Below, in pieces: positions 32,265 to 40,941 of a stretch of DNA of 42,468 nucleotides. Each line of letters begins with the position of its first letter. Position 1 is the first letter of the stretch. The notes beneath the pieces are model-generated. The model was not told the DNA's origin. It searched no databases and saw only the letters and a program-made list of their open reading frames with translations. This DNA comes from Prevotella sp. (GTDB taxonomy: Bacteria > Bacteroidota > Bacteroidia > Bacteroidales > Bacteroidaceae): positions 1 to 42,468 of the forward strand of contig JAFPVW010000115.1 of NCBI GenBank assembly GCA_017395215.1, written 5' to 3'. The translations under genes and the position numbers were made by a program.

Positions 32265-33197
32265 ATGAAGAAGACAATGATTCTCGCCTTGTCGGCCATG
32301 ATGATGGCTGCCGGCTCAGTGACCGTCAACGCACAGGAAAAGGTGGTGACACTTGACCAGCTTCTGAAGAAGAACCAGGAGCAGAAGCAGGCTCAGACAC
32401 CGCAGAAGCAAGAACAGAAGGCTAAACCCGAGACCAAGCAGCAGACCCAGAAGCAGCCGAAGGAGAAAGCCCAGAAGCAGCCGAAGTCAAGCGCTGCAGC
32501 TGCCGGCCTGATGGCTCCCGTCGGCTTCAGCACCGTCTACCTGCAGTACAACTTCGAGTCTCAGAAGGTCAAATCGGGCAGTCACAGCGACAGCGAAAGC
32601 GGCAACTCTGTTTCCGCTGGCTACAACTACGCCTTCCCCATCAGTGGCACCCTGCCCCTCTATGTCGAGGCTGGCATTGCAGCAAAATACGTATGGCAGA
32701 ACGAAAACGGCCGGAAGTTCAATATGCTTTCAGCGAAAGTCCCTGTCAACCTTCTTTTCTCCTATCCTGTCAACGAGAGCTTCTCCATCGAGCCATACGC
32801 CGGTCTCTACCTGCGCGGCAACATCTTCGGAAAAATCAAGTATGACGGCCAAAGCGATGGCGGTTACAGCTATGACATCGATGATGACGATGACTACTGG
32901 GATGACGATGATATGGTCGACGACTGGGACAGCTGGAGTGAATCGAGAGCTTTAGCTTCTTCCGACGATGGCAATGAAAGCTTAGACATCTTCTCGAAGG
33001 ACGATATGGGCGACGCAGCCTGTAAGCGCATCCAGCTCGGCATGCAGTTCGGTGTACGTGCCCGCATCAACAAACAGTTCCTCATTGGCGTGGGCTACTC
33101 GATGGACTTGACGAACATCAGCAAATACACGTTATATAACACCGACATTACGAGCAAGTTCCACTCCTTCGACATCACCTTAGGATATTGCTTCTAA
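32265..33197 (+). CDS. Outer-membrane beta-barrel protein with low-complexity Gln/Lys linker
   Basis: A 310-aa protein with signal peptide (about 1-23), a Gln/Lys-rich linker (about 34-75, built from KQ, QKQ and KPK units), then a small beta-barrel (about 80-310) in which alternating hydrophobic strands end with a C-terminal Phe (DITLGYCF). One extracellular loop or periplasmic turn is strikingly acidic (DDDDDYWDDDDMVDDWD near 205-225) and could bind divalent cations; the linker could interact with peptidoglycan. It follows the coiled-coil lipoprotein closely. Terminator at 33215-33255. Confidence 0.8.
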   Translation: MKKTMILALSAMMMAAGSVTVNAQEKVVTLDQLLKKNQEQKQAQTPQKQEQKAKPETKQQTQKQPKEKAQKQPKSSAAAAGLMAPVGFSTVYLQYNFESQKVKSGSHSDSESGNSVSAGYNYAFPISGTLPLYVEAGIAAKYVWQNENGRKFNMLSAKVPVNLLFSYPVNESFSIEPYAGLYLRGNIFGKIKYDGQSDGGYSYDIDDDDDYWDDDDMVDDWDSWSESRALASSDDGNESLDIFSKDDMGDAACKRIQLGMQFGVRARINKQFLIGVGYSMDLTNISKYTLYNTDITSKFHSFDITLGYCF

Positions 33198-33214
33198 ATC
33201 TTTTGCTGATTTGT

Positions 33215-33255
33215 GAAAAAGCAGGCGGATTGTTTGGCTGTTCGCCTGCTTTTTC
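33215..33255 (+). terminator. Intrinsic terminator overlapping the next promoter
   Basis: A perfect 13-bp stem, GAAAAAGCAGGCG (33215-33227) and CGCCTGCTTTTTC (33243-33255), with a 15-nt loop. The TTTG in the loop (33233-33236) is also the -33 box of the following promoter. Confidence 0.9.
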
Positions 33256-33264
33256 GTATCTTTG
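33233..33264 (+). promoter_or_regulatory. Promoter of the TPR-like gene
   Basis: TTTG (33233-33236) and TATCTTTG (33257-33264), 20 bp apart. The -7 box ends 27 bp before the ATG at 33292 and overlaps a TTG that could otherwise be taken as an earlier start. Confidence 0.8.
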
Positions 33265-33291
33265 CACACTATCAACAATGCATGGAGACCT

Positions 33292-34230
33292 ATGACTGTC
33301 AAGGATATATTCGAGCTGCGCAAACAAGGGCGCATAGAGGAGGCCTACGAGGCTATCAGGCCGATGTACGCAGTACATAAAGGGCACTACACCACGCTCT
33401 GCATGTTCTGGACTGCCAGCGACATACTGAAGAAGCGGGCGCAGGAGAAAAGGGTAGGGGAGGCTCTGAAAATCTTCGAGGCTCTGCTGCGTATACTGCC
33501 CACCGTCGACGACCGCGACCACCGCGCTCACAGCAGCGTGCTCTACGATGCCGTCATGCTGAGCAAGGAGACGGCTGAGTTCAGCATGCTCAGCTTCCTG
33601 GAACGCTACGGCGTAGGAAATCTTGCCGAGGCCGACTGGCAGGGCATCACCACCCAGCCGCCGACACCCGGGCCCCAACACCCCGTACCGTCGGTTGCAC
33701 ACCAGTTGCTGACGCAGGCCTTCCACGAAATCCAGCAGCAGCCCACTGCCGACAATGCCCTCCGCATCATGCCACTGCTCGAAGAAGCCATGCGCCGCAC
33801 ACCACGCAACAAGAACTGCCAGCGCTATATGGCCGTCATCTACCGCATCATGGGCGAGCACGACAAGGCGGCCGGCATCTACCGCCAACTGCTCACACGC
33901 CACCACGACAGCTACCTCTATGCCGAACTGGCCGAACTGACCGCCGACACAGGCCAGAAGGCTGCCCTGCTCTGTCAGGCCATCCAAAACCAGCGTCAGG
34001 AGCAGTTCCGCACCGGCTACCGTCTCGCCCTCGCCCGGCTCCTCATTGGCCGAGACAACGCCCGCGCTGCCCACGAACTGCAGAAGGTTGTCGCCGCCCG
34101 CCGCGCCCAGGGTCTCGCCACAGGCCGTGAACTCCAGTCCCTGCTCGCACAGGTCGCCGATACCCAACCCACTACCGACACTGAGCAGCAGGACTTCTAC
34201 AAACGAATGGCCACGAAATACCCTGTATAA
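33292..34230 (+). CDS. TPR-like helical repeat protein
   Basis: A 312-aa protein of helical hairpins. Segments such as ELRKQGRIEEAYEAIRPMY, KRVGEALKIFEALLRILP, RYMAVIYRIMGEHDKAAGIYRQLL and LLIGRDNARAAHELQKVV resemble tetratricopeptide repeats with A8, G and A20 positions. A Pro-rich linker (about 125-135) splits the repeat array. It probably mediates protein interaction in the cytoplasm (no signal peptide). The stop directly abuts the mutS stop on the other strand. Not recognised more precisely. ATG 33292 is chosen from the promoter position. Confidence 0.72.
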   Translation: MTVKDIFELRKQGRIEEAYEAIRPMYAVHKGHYTTLCMFWTASDILKKRAQEKRVGEALKIFEALLRILPTVDDRDHRAHSSVLYDAVMLSKETAEFSMLSFLERYGVGNLAEADWQGITTQPPTPGPQHPVPSVAHQLLTQAFHEIQQQPTADNALRIMPLLEEAMRRTPRNKNCQRYMAVIYRIMGEHDKAAGIYRQLLTRHHDSYLYAELAELTADTGQKAALLCQAIQNQRQEQFRTGYRLALARLLIGRDNARAAHELQKVVAARRAQGLATGRELQSLLAQVADTQPTTDTEQQDFYKRMATKYPV

Positions 34231-36852
34231 TTACTTACCGCTGACTATCTTCTTGATGTCGTTCAGCTTGTTCAGCGCTTCAAGGGGCGTCAGGTTGTTC
34301 ACGTCGAGGCCGAGGATTTCGTCGCGCACCTGACAGAGCACGGGATCGTCCAACTGGAAGAACGAGAGCTGCATGCCCTCACGACTGTTAGCAATCTCGG
34401 CAGTTGGCTTGCCGACGGTGCCCACTTGGGCGTTGTCGTTCTCCAACTGCTTCAGGATGACGTTGGCGCGCTTGACGATGCTCCGGGGCATTCCCGCAAT
34501 CTCGGCCACATGGATACCAAAGCTGTGCTCCGAGCCGCCCTTCTCGAGCTTGCGCAGGAAGATGACCTTGCCGTCGACCTCCTTCACCGAGACGTTGTAG
34601 TTCTTGATGCGCGAGAAATTCTTCTCCATCTCGTTCAGCTCGTGGTAGTGGGTGGCGAAGAGCGTGCGCGGCCGGCCTGCCTTGGTGTTCTCGTGCAGGT
34701 ATTCAACGATGGCCCAGGCTATTGAGATGCCGTCGTAGGTCGACGTGCCGCGGCCCAGCTCGTCGAAGAGCACCAGCGAGCGGCTGCTGACGTTGTTCAG
34801 GATGTTCGAGGCCTCAGTCATCTCGACCATGAACGTCGATTCGCCGAGCGAGATATTGTCCGACGCGCCCACACGGGTGAAGATTTTGTCCACCAAGCCG
34901 ATTTTCGCAGCCTCTGCGGGCACGAAGCAGCCCACCTGGGCCAACAGCACAATGAGGGCCGTCTGGCGCAGCAGCGCCGACTTACCGGCCATGTTAGGAC
35001 CAGTGATGATGATAATCTGCTGGCGCTCGTTGTCTAAGAGGATGTCGTTGGGAATATACGGCTCGCCTATGGGCAGCTCCTGTTCAATGACTGGGTGGCG
35101 GCCCTGGCGGATGTCGAGCACCGTGCCGCTGTCGATGACAGGGCGGATGTAGCGGTTCTCCTCGGCGGTCTTGGCAAACGAGAGCAGACAGTCGAGGTGG
35201 GCCAGCAGGTTGGCATTGATTTGTATCTGCGGAATAAACTCCTGCATGGCCAGCACCAGCTCGTTGAACAGCTTGGTTTCGAGCGACAGAATCTTGTCCT
35301 CAGCACCGAGAATCTTCTCCTCGTACTCCTTCAGCTCCTGCGTGATGTAGCGCTCGGCCTGCGCCAGCGTCTGCTTGCGCACCCATTCCTGCGGCACCAG
35401 GTCCTTATACGTATTACGTACCTCGAGGTAGTAGCCGAAGACGTTGTTGTAGCCTATCTTCAGGCTCTGTATGCCCGTCAGCTCGGCCTCGCGCTGCTGA
35501 ATCTGCAGCAGGTAGTCCTTGCCGCTATAGGCAATGTGGCGCAGTTCGTCGAGCTCCTGGTTTACGCCGTCGCGGATGACGCCGCCCTTCTGAACCAGCT
35601 GTGGCGGGTCGGGCTGTATCTCACGCTCAATACGGTCGCGGAGCGATTCGCAGAGGTTCAGCCGCTCGCCGACGCGCTTCAGGGCGTCGTTCTGGGCGTA
35701 GAGGCACGCCGTCTTGATGGGGTGGATGGCCTGCAGGGCTGTCTTGAGTTGGACAACCTCGCGCGGAGAAACGCGCCCCACGGCCACCTTCGAGATGATA
35801 CGCTCCAAGTCGCCGACGCGGTGCAGCTGCTCGTCGATGCACTGGCGGAACTCCGGCTCGCGGTAGTAATACTCCACAATGTCTAAGCGCTCGTTGATGG
35901 GCCGCTCGTCCTTCAGCGGGAACACGAGCCAGCGGCGCAGCAGTCGGCCACCCATCGGCGAGACCGTCTTGTCGACCACGTCGAGCAGCGACTTGCCGTC
36001 TTCCTGCATGGGCTGAATCAGCTCTAAGGAGCGGATGGTGAACTTGTCAAGCCGGACGTACTTCTCCTCCTCGATGCGCTGTAGCGAGGTGATATGGGCT
36101 ATCTGGGTGTGCTGGGTCAACTCCAGATACTGGAGAATTGCTCCTGCGGCAATCATACCGTTTTTCAAGTGGTCAACACCGAAGCCCTTCATCGACTTCA
36201 CGTGGAAGTGCTTCAGCAGCTTCTGCATGGCACTCTGCTCCGTGAACACCCAGTCGTCGAGTTCAAACGTGAAGAGCTTCGTGCCGAATTGCTGCTCAAA
36301 GTCCTTCTTGCGCTGGCGGTCCACCAGCACCTCCTTCGGCTGCAGGTTGCCGAGCAGCTTCTCCACGTAGTCGTAGGTGCCCTCACCCGTCAGGAACTCG
36401 CCCGTCGAGATGTCGAGGAACGAGACGCCGCAGGCCGCCTTGCCGAAATGAACGGCACAGAGGAAATTGTTTTCCTTGTAGTTCAGCACATTGTCGCTGA
36501 GGGCCACGCCCGGCGTCACCAACTCCGTGATGCCGCGCTTGACGAGCTTCTTCGTCAGCTTCGGGTCTTCGAGCTGGTCGCAGATGGCCACGCGCTTACC
36601 GGCCCGGATTAGCTTCGGCAGGTAGGTGTCGAGGGCGTGATGGGGAAATCCCGCCATCTCGTCGCCCTTGTTGTAGCCGTTGTTGCGGTGGGTCAGGGTA
36701 ATACCCAGTATCTTCGCCGCCGTCACCGCATCCTCGCAGTACGTCTCGTAGAAGTCGCCGCAGCGGAACAGCAGCACCGCGTCGGGGTGCTTCGCCTTCA
36801 GGTCGAAGAACTGCTTCATCATCGGGGTCAGCTCCCCGTCTTTCTTTGCCAT
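34231..36852 (-). CDS. mutS: DNA mismatch repair protein MutS
   Basis: An 873-aa mismatch-recognition ATPase. The mismatch-binding Phe-x-Glu motif is in CGDFYETY (about 31-38), connector, lever and clamp domains follow, and the ATPase has Walker A GPNMAGKS, Walker B ([28 protein letters not shown]) and the conserved ATHYHEL. A C-terminal tail ([14 protein letters not shown]) is the normal MutS dimerisation end. ATG 36852 is chosen because a promoter box lies at 36882-36889. It is divergent from the second SNF2 gene. A 63-bp piece of its 5' end is repeated with 61 matches at 40256-40318. Confidence 0.97.
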   Translation of the reverse strand: MAKKDGELTPMMKQFFDLKAKHPDAVLLFRCGDFYETYCEDAVTAAKILGITLTHRNNGYNKGDEMAGFPHHALDTYLPKLIRAGKRVAICDQLEDPKLTKKLVKRGITELVTPGVALSDNVLNYKENNFLCAVHFGKAACGVSFLDISTGEFLTGEGTYDYVEKLLGNLQPKEVLVDRQRKKDFEQQFGTKLFTFELDDWVFTEQSAMQKLLKHFHVKSMKGFGVDHLKNGMIAAGAILQYLELTQHTQIAHITSLQRIEEEKYVRLDKFTIRSLELIQPMQEDGKSLLDVVDKTVSPMGGRLLRRWLVFPLKDERPINERLDIVEYYYREPEFRQCIDEQLHRVGDLERIISKVAVGRVSPREVVQLKTALQAIHPIKTACLYAQNDALKRVGERLNLCESLRDRIEREIQPDPPQLVQKGGVIRDGVNQELDELRHIAYSGKDYLLQIQQREAELTGIQSLKIGYNNVFGYYLEVRNTYKDLVPQEWVRKQTLAQAERYITQELKEYEEKILGAEDKILSLETKLFNELVLAMQEFIPQIQINANLLAHLDCLLSFAKTAEENRYIRPVIDSGTVLDIRQGRHPVIEQELPIGEPYIPNDILLDNERQQIIIITGPNMAGKSALLRQTALIVLLAQVGCFVPAEAAKIGLVDKIFTRVGASDNISLGESTFMVEMTEASNILNNVSSRSLVLFDELGRGTSTYDGISIAWAIVEYLHENTKAGRPRTLFATHYHELNEMEKNFSRIKNYNVSVKEVDGKVIFLRKLEKGGSEHSFGIHVAEIAGMPRSIVKRANVILKQLENDNAQVGTVGKPTAEIANSREGMQLSFFQLDDPVLCQVRDEILGLDVNNLTPLEALNKLNDIKKIVSGK

Positions 36853-36881
36853 CGTCGTTTTCTGTTTTTCTGATTTGAGCG

Positions 36882-36889
36882 CAAAGTTA
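36882..36889 (-). promoter_or_regulatory. Promoter -7 box of mutS
   Basis: TAACTTTG on the minus strand fits TAnnTTTG and lies 29 bp before the start codon. A similar box is in front of the mutS remnant at 40336-40343. Confidence 0.7.
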
Positions 36890-36932
36890 CAACTTTTTCC
36901 CGAAAAGCGGGCGGCGTTTCCCAAAAAAACCT

Positions 36933-36940
36933 TATTTTTG
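36933..36940 (+). promoter_or_regulatory. Promoter -7 box of the second SNF2 gene
   Basis: TATTTTTG fits TAnnTTTG and lies 21 bp before the ATG at 36962. It is divergent from the mutS promoter. Confidence 0.65.
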
Positions 36941-36961
36941 CAGGCTTAAAGCAAGAAAGCT

Positions 36962-39805
36962 ATGGACAACGACAGCCATATTATCCTAATTTTGCGCCCC
37001 ACGGGGAAGTGGGACATCGTGAAAGCCGAGCTGAAGCTGGTTGTCTCCACGGGGCGGTTCATGATGGTGGAACGGAGCGTCAGGAACAGCAGGGTGGAGG
37101 AGGGCAACGAACGGCTGCGGCAGTTGGCCACGGCCTGCGAGGACCTGGAGCCGCAGAGCCTCTACGTGCGCTATGCCAACCGCAAGATGTTCCGCCAGGA
37201 AAAGGACTTCTGGGCCAGCGACGACGCCACCGTCCGACGCCATGTGAAGCGCATGGCCGACCGCAGGCTGACGGAGGCCGTCAAGCTGGCCGACGAGCTG
37301 GACATACCGACACTCTATGCCGCCAAGGACACCACCGCACTCCACATTGACGAGCGGCTGCGGCTGCTCGTGGGCACAGAGGCAACACCGATCATGAACT
37401 TCAGGCGCCATGAAGGCGGCATCAGCTACAGCCTGCAGCTGCGCATAGGCGAAACGCTGTTGATGTCGCCATCGGAACACAAGATAACGGTGCTCACCCA
37501 CGAGCCGGGGCTCTTCATTGCCGACGGCGACATCATGACGCTGTGCCCGGGCTTCAGCGCCAAGCTGCTGCTGCCCTTCACGACAAAGGCCACCGTCGAG
37601 ATTCCGCCGCACATGGAGAACGAGTACTTCCGCAAGTTCATCATGCCTAACGTGACAAAGGCGGACATTCGAGCAGAAGGGTTTGAGATTGACGACATCA
37701 ACGAGCAGCCCCGGCCACAGCTGACCGTCGAGAATACCATCGACGGACGGCAGCAGCTGGCACTGTCGTTCCGCTACGGCAACATGGTTTACACGCCCTA
37801 TAGTACTGCCAGCGGCAAGGTGACCCTGCATGAAGACGGCAACGGGTTCAGGTTCTCACGCCTCAGGCGCAACAAGCCCGAAGAACAGCGCTTCTTCAAC
37901 CTGCTACAGCTGGCAGAGCCGCAAACATCGCCGCACGGCGAAATACGCTTCGCCGGGCTGCACTCGCTCATCGACTGGCTGCGCCAGCACGGTGAGGCAC
38001 TTAGGGCGCAAGGGTTCGACGTCGTTCAGCCTTCCGACCGTATCTACTATATCGGAAAACTCAGCGTGGAACAGCACGAAAACTGGCACAGCGACTGGCT
38101 ACAGACGGAGGTGACCGTCGTGCTCGACAACGGGCGCATGCGCATTCCCTTCGCCGATCTCCGCGATACCATTCTGCGCGGGGAGCAAGACTATATGCTT
38201 CCTACCGGCGAACGCCTGCTCATTCCTCAGGAATGGCTGAGCCGCTACAGCAACCTGATCCTGATGGGCCGCCGCAAGGGCACAGCCTTGTTGCTGCATA
38301 GCAGCCAGCTCCCCGCCGCCACGCCCGGCACTTCTCCGACGGGTACTGCCTCCACGCCTCCATTTCCCTCGGACTGCCACGAGGCTCCTCCCGCCTCCCT
38401 CCGCGCCACACTCCGCCCCTACCAGCTGACGGGCTATGAGTGGCTTTGGCAGAACCTGACCAACCAGACGGGCTGCTGCCTCAGCGACGAGATGGGACTG
38501 GGCAAGACGCTGCAGACCATTGCCCTGCTGCTGAATTACAAGGAAACGGCCAAGCAACAGAACCGGGCGATACCCCCGCCCGGCTGCCTCTTCAGCGACG
38601 AGGAGATGCGAGGCGTCGCCCCAACAGGGAAACCGTTGGGAACACTGGAATACCGCACGTCGCTGGTCGTGGCACCGGCCTCGGTGGTCCATAACTGGCA
38701 GAACGAGCTGAATCGCTTCGCACCGTCGCTTCTGGTCTGTAACTACACCGGCGACCCCGACCGCCGCCGCGACAAGCGCAAGGCACTGATGCAGTGGGAC
38801 GTGGTGCTGACCACCTACCGCACCCTGCAGAACGACATCGGCCACCTGTCGCGCTACGGCTTCGGCATCGTCGTCTTCGACGAGAGCCAGGCCTTCAAGA
38901 CCGCCACGTCGCAGATTCACGAAGCCGTCTGCCAGCTCAACGCCCTCCACCGCATGGCCCTCAGCGGCACGCCCGTTGAGAACAACCTCGGCGAGCTGTG
39001 GAGCCTGATGAACGTACTGAACCCCTGCCTGCTGGGCGACTGGCAGACTTTCCAGCAGTCGTTCGCCCTGCCTATTGCCCACGCCCTGGAGGAAGAGCGC
39101 ACACAGCTGCTGCGCCGCCTGATAGCCCCATACTTCCTGAAGCGCACCAAGGAGGAAGTGCTCACCGATCTGCCCGAACGGCAGGACGAAATCGTGGTCT
39201 GCCCCATGACCGAGCAGCAGGAGCATGAATATGCCGAAGAACTGTCGAAGGCCCGCAACGAATGGCTCGATACGGAGACGCGCTCCACCGTCAGCATGCT
39301 GGCCGCCATCACGCGACTACGGATGATTGCCAACGGCGAGGGAAAGATTCAGACCGTCTTCGAGCAACTGGAGCAGCTGCGCGGCACGCGCCACAAGGTG
39401 CTCATCTTCAGTGAGTACGTCACACTGCTTGATAACGTTGCCGGCAAGATGAAAGAGCGCGGCTGGCAGTATGAGATGCTGACGGGAAAGACGCAACGGC
39501 GCGAGCAGGTGATAGCCCGCTTCCAGCAGACTGCCGACTGCCAGTTCTTCCTCATCTCGCTGAAGGCCGGCGGCGTAGGGCTGAACCTGACGGCTGCCGA
39601 CTACGTGCTGCTGCTCGACCCGTGGTGGAACCTGGCCGCCGAGGAGCAGGCCATAGCCCGCGCCCACCGCATAGGCCAGCACCACCCGGTCTTCGTCTAC
39701 CGCTATGTCTCAGAAAAAACGCTCGAGGAGCAGATTCTCACCCTGCAGCAGCGCAAGCAGACACTCATTGACAGCGTTATGCCCTTCATCTGCCGCGAGG
39801 AGTAA
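36962..39805 (+). CDS. SNF2-family DNA translocase/helicase (second paralogue)
   Basis: A 947-aa protein with a ~460-residue N-terminal region and a C-terminal SNF2 ATPase: motif I SDEMGLGKTLQT (about 506-517), motif II DESQ (about 639), motif III LSGTPVENN, lobe 2 GGVGLNLTAADYVLLLDPWWN (about 865-885) and RAHRIGQ (about 898-904). The N-terminal part is different from that of the first paralogue at 12351. A Pro/Thr-rich tract (about 452-475) divides the two parts. Two such enzymes within 25 kb, one next to mutS, are unusual. Role unknown; chromatin-like remodelling is unlikely in bacteria, so DNA repair or protein displacement is the natural guess. Confidence 0.92.
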   Translation: MDNDSHIILILRPTGKWDIVKAELKLVVSTGRFMMVERSVRNSRVEEGNERLRQLATACEDLEPQSLYVRYANRKMFRQEKDFWASDDATVRRHVKRMADRRLTEAVKLADELDIPTLYAAKDTTALHIDERLRLLVGTEATPIMNFRRHEGGISYSLQLRIGETLLMSPSEHKITVLTHEPGLFIADGDIMTLCPGFSAKLLLPFTTKATVEIPPHMENEYFRKFIMPNVTKADIRAEGFEIDDINEQPRPQLTVENTIDGRQQLALSFRYGNMVYTPYSTASGKVTLHEDGNGFRFSRLRRNKPEEQRFFNLLQLAEPQTSPHGEIRFAGLHSLIDWLRQHGEALRAQGFDVVQPSDRIYYIGKLSVEQHENWHSDWLQTEVTVVLDNGRMRIPFADLRDTILRGEQDYMLPTGERLLIPQEWLSRYSNLILMGRRKGTALLLHSSQLPAATPGTSPTGTASTPPFPSDCHEAPPASLRATLRPYQLTGYEWLWQNLTNQTGCCLSDEMGLGKTLQTIALLLNYKETAKQQNRAIPPPGCLFSDEEMRGVAPTGKPLGTLEYRTSLVVAPASVVHNWQNELNRFAPSLLVCNYTGDPDRRRDKRKALMQWDVVLTTYRTLQNDIGHLSRYGFGIVVFDESQAFKTATSQIHEAVCQLNALHRMALSGTPVENNLGELWSLMNVLNPCLLGDWQTFQQSFALPIAHALEEERTQLLRRLIAPYFLKRTKEEVLTDLPERQDEIVVCPMTEQQEHEYAEELSKARNEWLDTETRSTVSMLAAITRLRMIANGEGKIQTVFEQLEQLRGTRHKVLIFSEYVTLLDNVAGKMKERGWQYEMLTGKTQRREQVIARFQQTADCQFFLISLKAGGVGLNLTAADYVLLLDPWWNLAAEEQAIARAHRIGQHHPVFVYRYVSEKTLEEQILTLQQRKQTLIDSVMPFICREE

Positions 39806-39815
39806 TGCCTACACC

Positions 39816-40208
39816 TCACACGGTGCATAGCTTGATGCCCGCCTCCTCGGCAAAGGCAATAGCGCCGTAGATGCGGTTATGCGCCTCCTCGTAGCTGCAC
39901 TCACGGAACTCAATGAGGTCGGTGGGCAGTTCGAGCAGCTCTTCCAGCTCATCATCTTCGAGCCAGAGCCTATAGAACGACTCCTTGACACCCAGACAAT
40001 AGACATCGACCATAAACAACGCCGCACTCACACGCCCGCCAGTGTGACGGCGGGTAACCACTACGTAGATGATGCCACTGTGGGGTATCTCCTCAGTCGC
40101 GTAGCACGTACCAATGGGCACCGTGCGCATACGTTGTCTGAGATACTGTTCGGGCGAGAGCTCCTGCTGGCTCCCTCCTGTCTGCTTTTTCTGTTTCTTC
40201 TTTGCCAT
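39816..40208 (-). CDS. Small conserved-looking protein, unknown function
   Basis: A 130-aa cytoplasmic protein that opens with a Lys/Gln-rich tail (MAKKKQKKQTGG), then LSPEQYLRQRMRTVPIG and TRRHTGGRVSAALFMVDVYCLGVK, with an acidic C-terminal part (about 80-110). I have a memory of longer Bacteroides proteins with such an N terminus, so this may be a short paralogue, but I cannot name the family. Its start lies 11 bases downstream of the stop of a 32-codon mutS remnant, and the box at 40336-40343 is the closest promoter. It ends close to the second SNF2 gene on the other strand. Confidence 0.7.
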   Translation of the reverse strand: MAKKKQKKQTGGSQQELSPEQYLRQRMRTVPIGTCYATEEIPHSGIIYVVVTRRHTGGRVSAALFMVDVYCLGVKESFYRLWLEDDELEELLELPTDLIEFRECSYEEAHNRIYGAIAFAEEAGIKLCTV

Positions 40209-40218
40209 AGCAACTGAT

Positions 40219-40317
40219 TTATTCTGTTGTCAACGAAGGGGAAACCCACCATCTCTTCGCCTTCAGATCGAAGAACTGCTTCATCATCGGGGTCAGCTCC
40301 CCGTCATTCTTTGCCAT
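40219..40317 (-). pseudogene. Remnant of the mutS 5' end in front of the 130-aa gene
   Basis: Starting at ATG 40317 the minus strand encodes [20 protein letters not shown], the first 20 residues of MutS with one change, then runs out of frame to a stop at 40219. The bases 40256-40318 match the mutS start region 36791-36853 at 61 of 63 positions. The next part, 40238-40261, matches 36642-36666 (the codons for MutS GDEMAGFP, residues 63-70) with a one-base gap and two differences. So it is a copy of the mutS start with about 125 bp deleted between short similar sequences. Confidence 0.85.
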
Positions 40318-40335
40318 CTCTTTTCTATTTTGCCG

Positions 40336-40343
40336 CAAAGTTA
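40336..40343 (-). promoter_or_regulatory. Promoter -7 box of the mutS remnant/130-aa gene
   Basis: TAACTTTG on the minus strand, as in front of mutS itself, 18 bp before the remnant ATG. Bases between the box and ATG resemble the mutS leader with a deletion, so the promoter seems to have been copied with the gene start. Confidence 0.7.
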
Positions 40344-40383
40344 GCTATTTTTCATGACTATCGTGATTATTTCCGCCAAAAAC

Positions 40384-40414
40384 TTGCAAAACATTGGCAT
40401 TATTTGTATTTTTG
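40384..40414 (+). promoter_or_regulatory. Promoter of the 165-aa protein gene and probable RT unit
   Basis: TTG (40384-40386) and TATTTTTG (40407-40414), 20 bp apart. ATG 40437 is 22 bp after the -7 box. No other strong box is seen before the reverse transcriptase, so this may be the promoter of the whole 40437-42305 unit. Confidence 0.7.
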
Positions 40415-40436
40415 CACCAACAAAAACGTAATAGCT

Positions 40437-40934
40437 ATGAGTTTGTTGAAATCTATTCTAAACACGGTGTTCAAGTCTGCCGTTGAGAGCTTTACCCAGC
40501 AAGAGGAGCGGCCTGTCAGGTCGGCTAACGTCACTCCTAAGTACAAACCCGAAGGCGAGGATATCATAGATTTCCCTGAGTATTTTGCTGAGATTCTCAG
40601 CTCGGAGTTCCCGCAGTACAGCACGAAGCGCGATGTGCCCGTGACCGACCTTGCTGGTTTTGCCACCGACGAGTTCAAACTCTACGAGACACGCCCGCTA
40701 CAGTCGTACAAGGCCGAATGGGGCCAGCCTTACACCTTTGTCCTTTACAAAGGCGGCACACCCGTGGGCGTCGTGATGCTTGGCTCGGGCAACAGCCACA
40801 GCAAGAAGGTGAAGTTCCTGATTTCCAGGATGTATGCCAAGAAGATGGGGCTGCCGTACATCAACTTCTACACGCAGCTCCCGAACGAAAGGGCTTACGT
40901 CATCAACCGCATCAAGGAATTTATGAACGCCTGA
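40437..40934 (+). CDS. Unknown 165-aa protein, possibly nuclease-fold related
   Basis: A soluble 165-aa protein. The N-terminal ~50 residues are amphipathic and low in complexity; the C-terminal ~100 residues (EYFAEILSSEFPQYS, then WGQPYTFVLYKGGTPVGVVMLGS, KVKFLISRMYAKKMGLPYINFYTQLPNE) have the strand-strand-helix order of restriction-endonuclease-like folds of the DUF2726 kind, but I see no convincing D-x(n)-ExK triad. Similar short proteins seem to occur in gut Bacteroidales, so the link to the RT may be only positional. It ends seven bases before the structured RNA, in the same direction as the RT. Confidence 0.72.
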   Translation: MSLLKSILNTVFKSAVESFTQQEERPVRSANVTPKYKPEGEDIIDFPEYFAEILSSEFPQYSTKRDVPVTDLAGFATDEFKLYETRPLQSYKAEWGQPYTFVLYKGGTPVGVVMLGSGNSHSKKVKFLISRMYAKKMGLPYINFYTQLPNERAYVINRIKEFMNA

Positions 40935-40941
40935 CGCTTCA

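Noticed and set aside
40061-40252. 63-codon minus-strand frame that begins MVGFPFVD
   Set aside because: Its first residues are the displaced MutS residues 67-70 of the remnant read in another frame; the rest runs over the start of the 130-aa gene.
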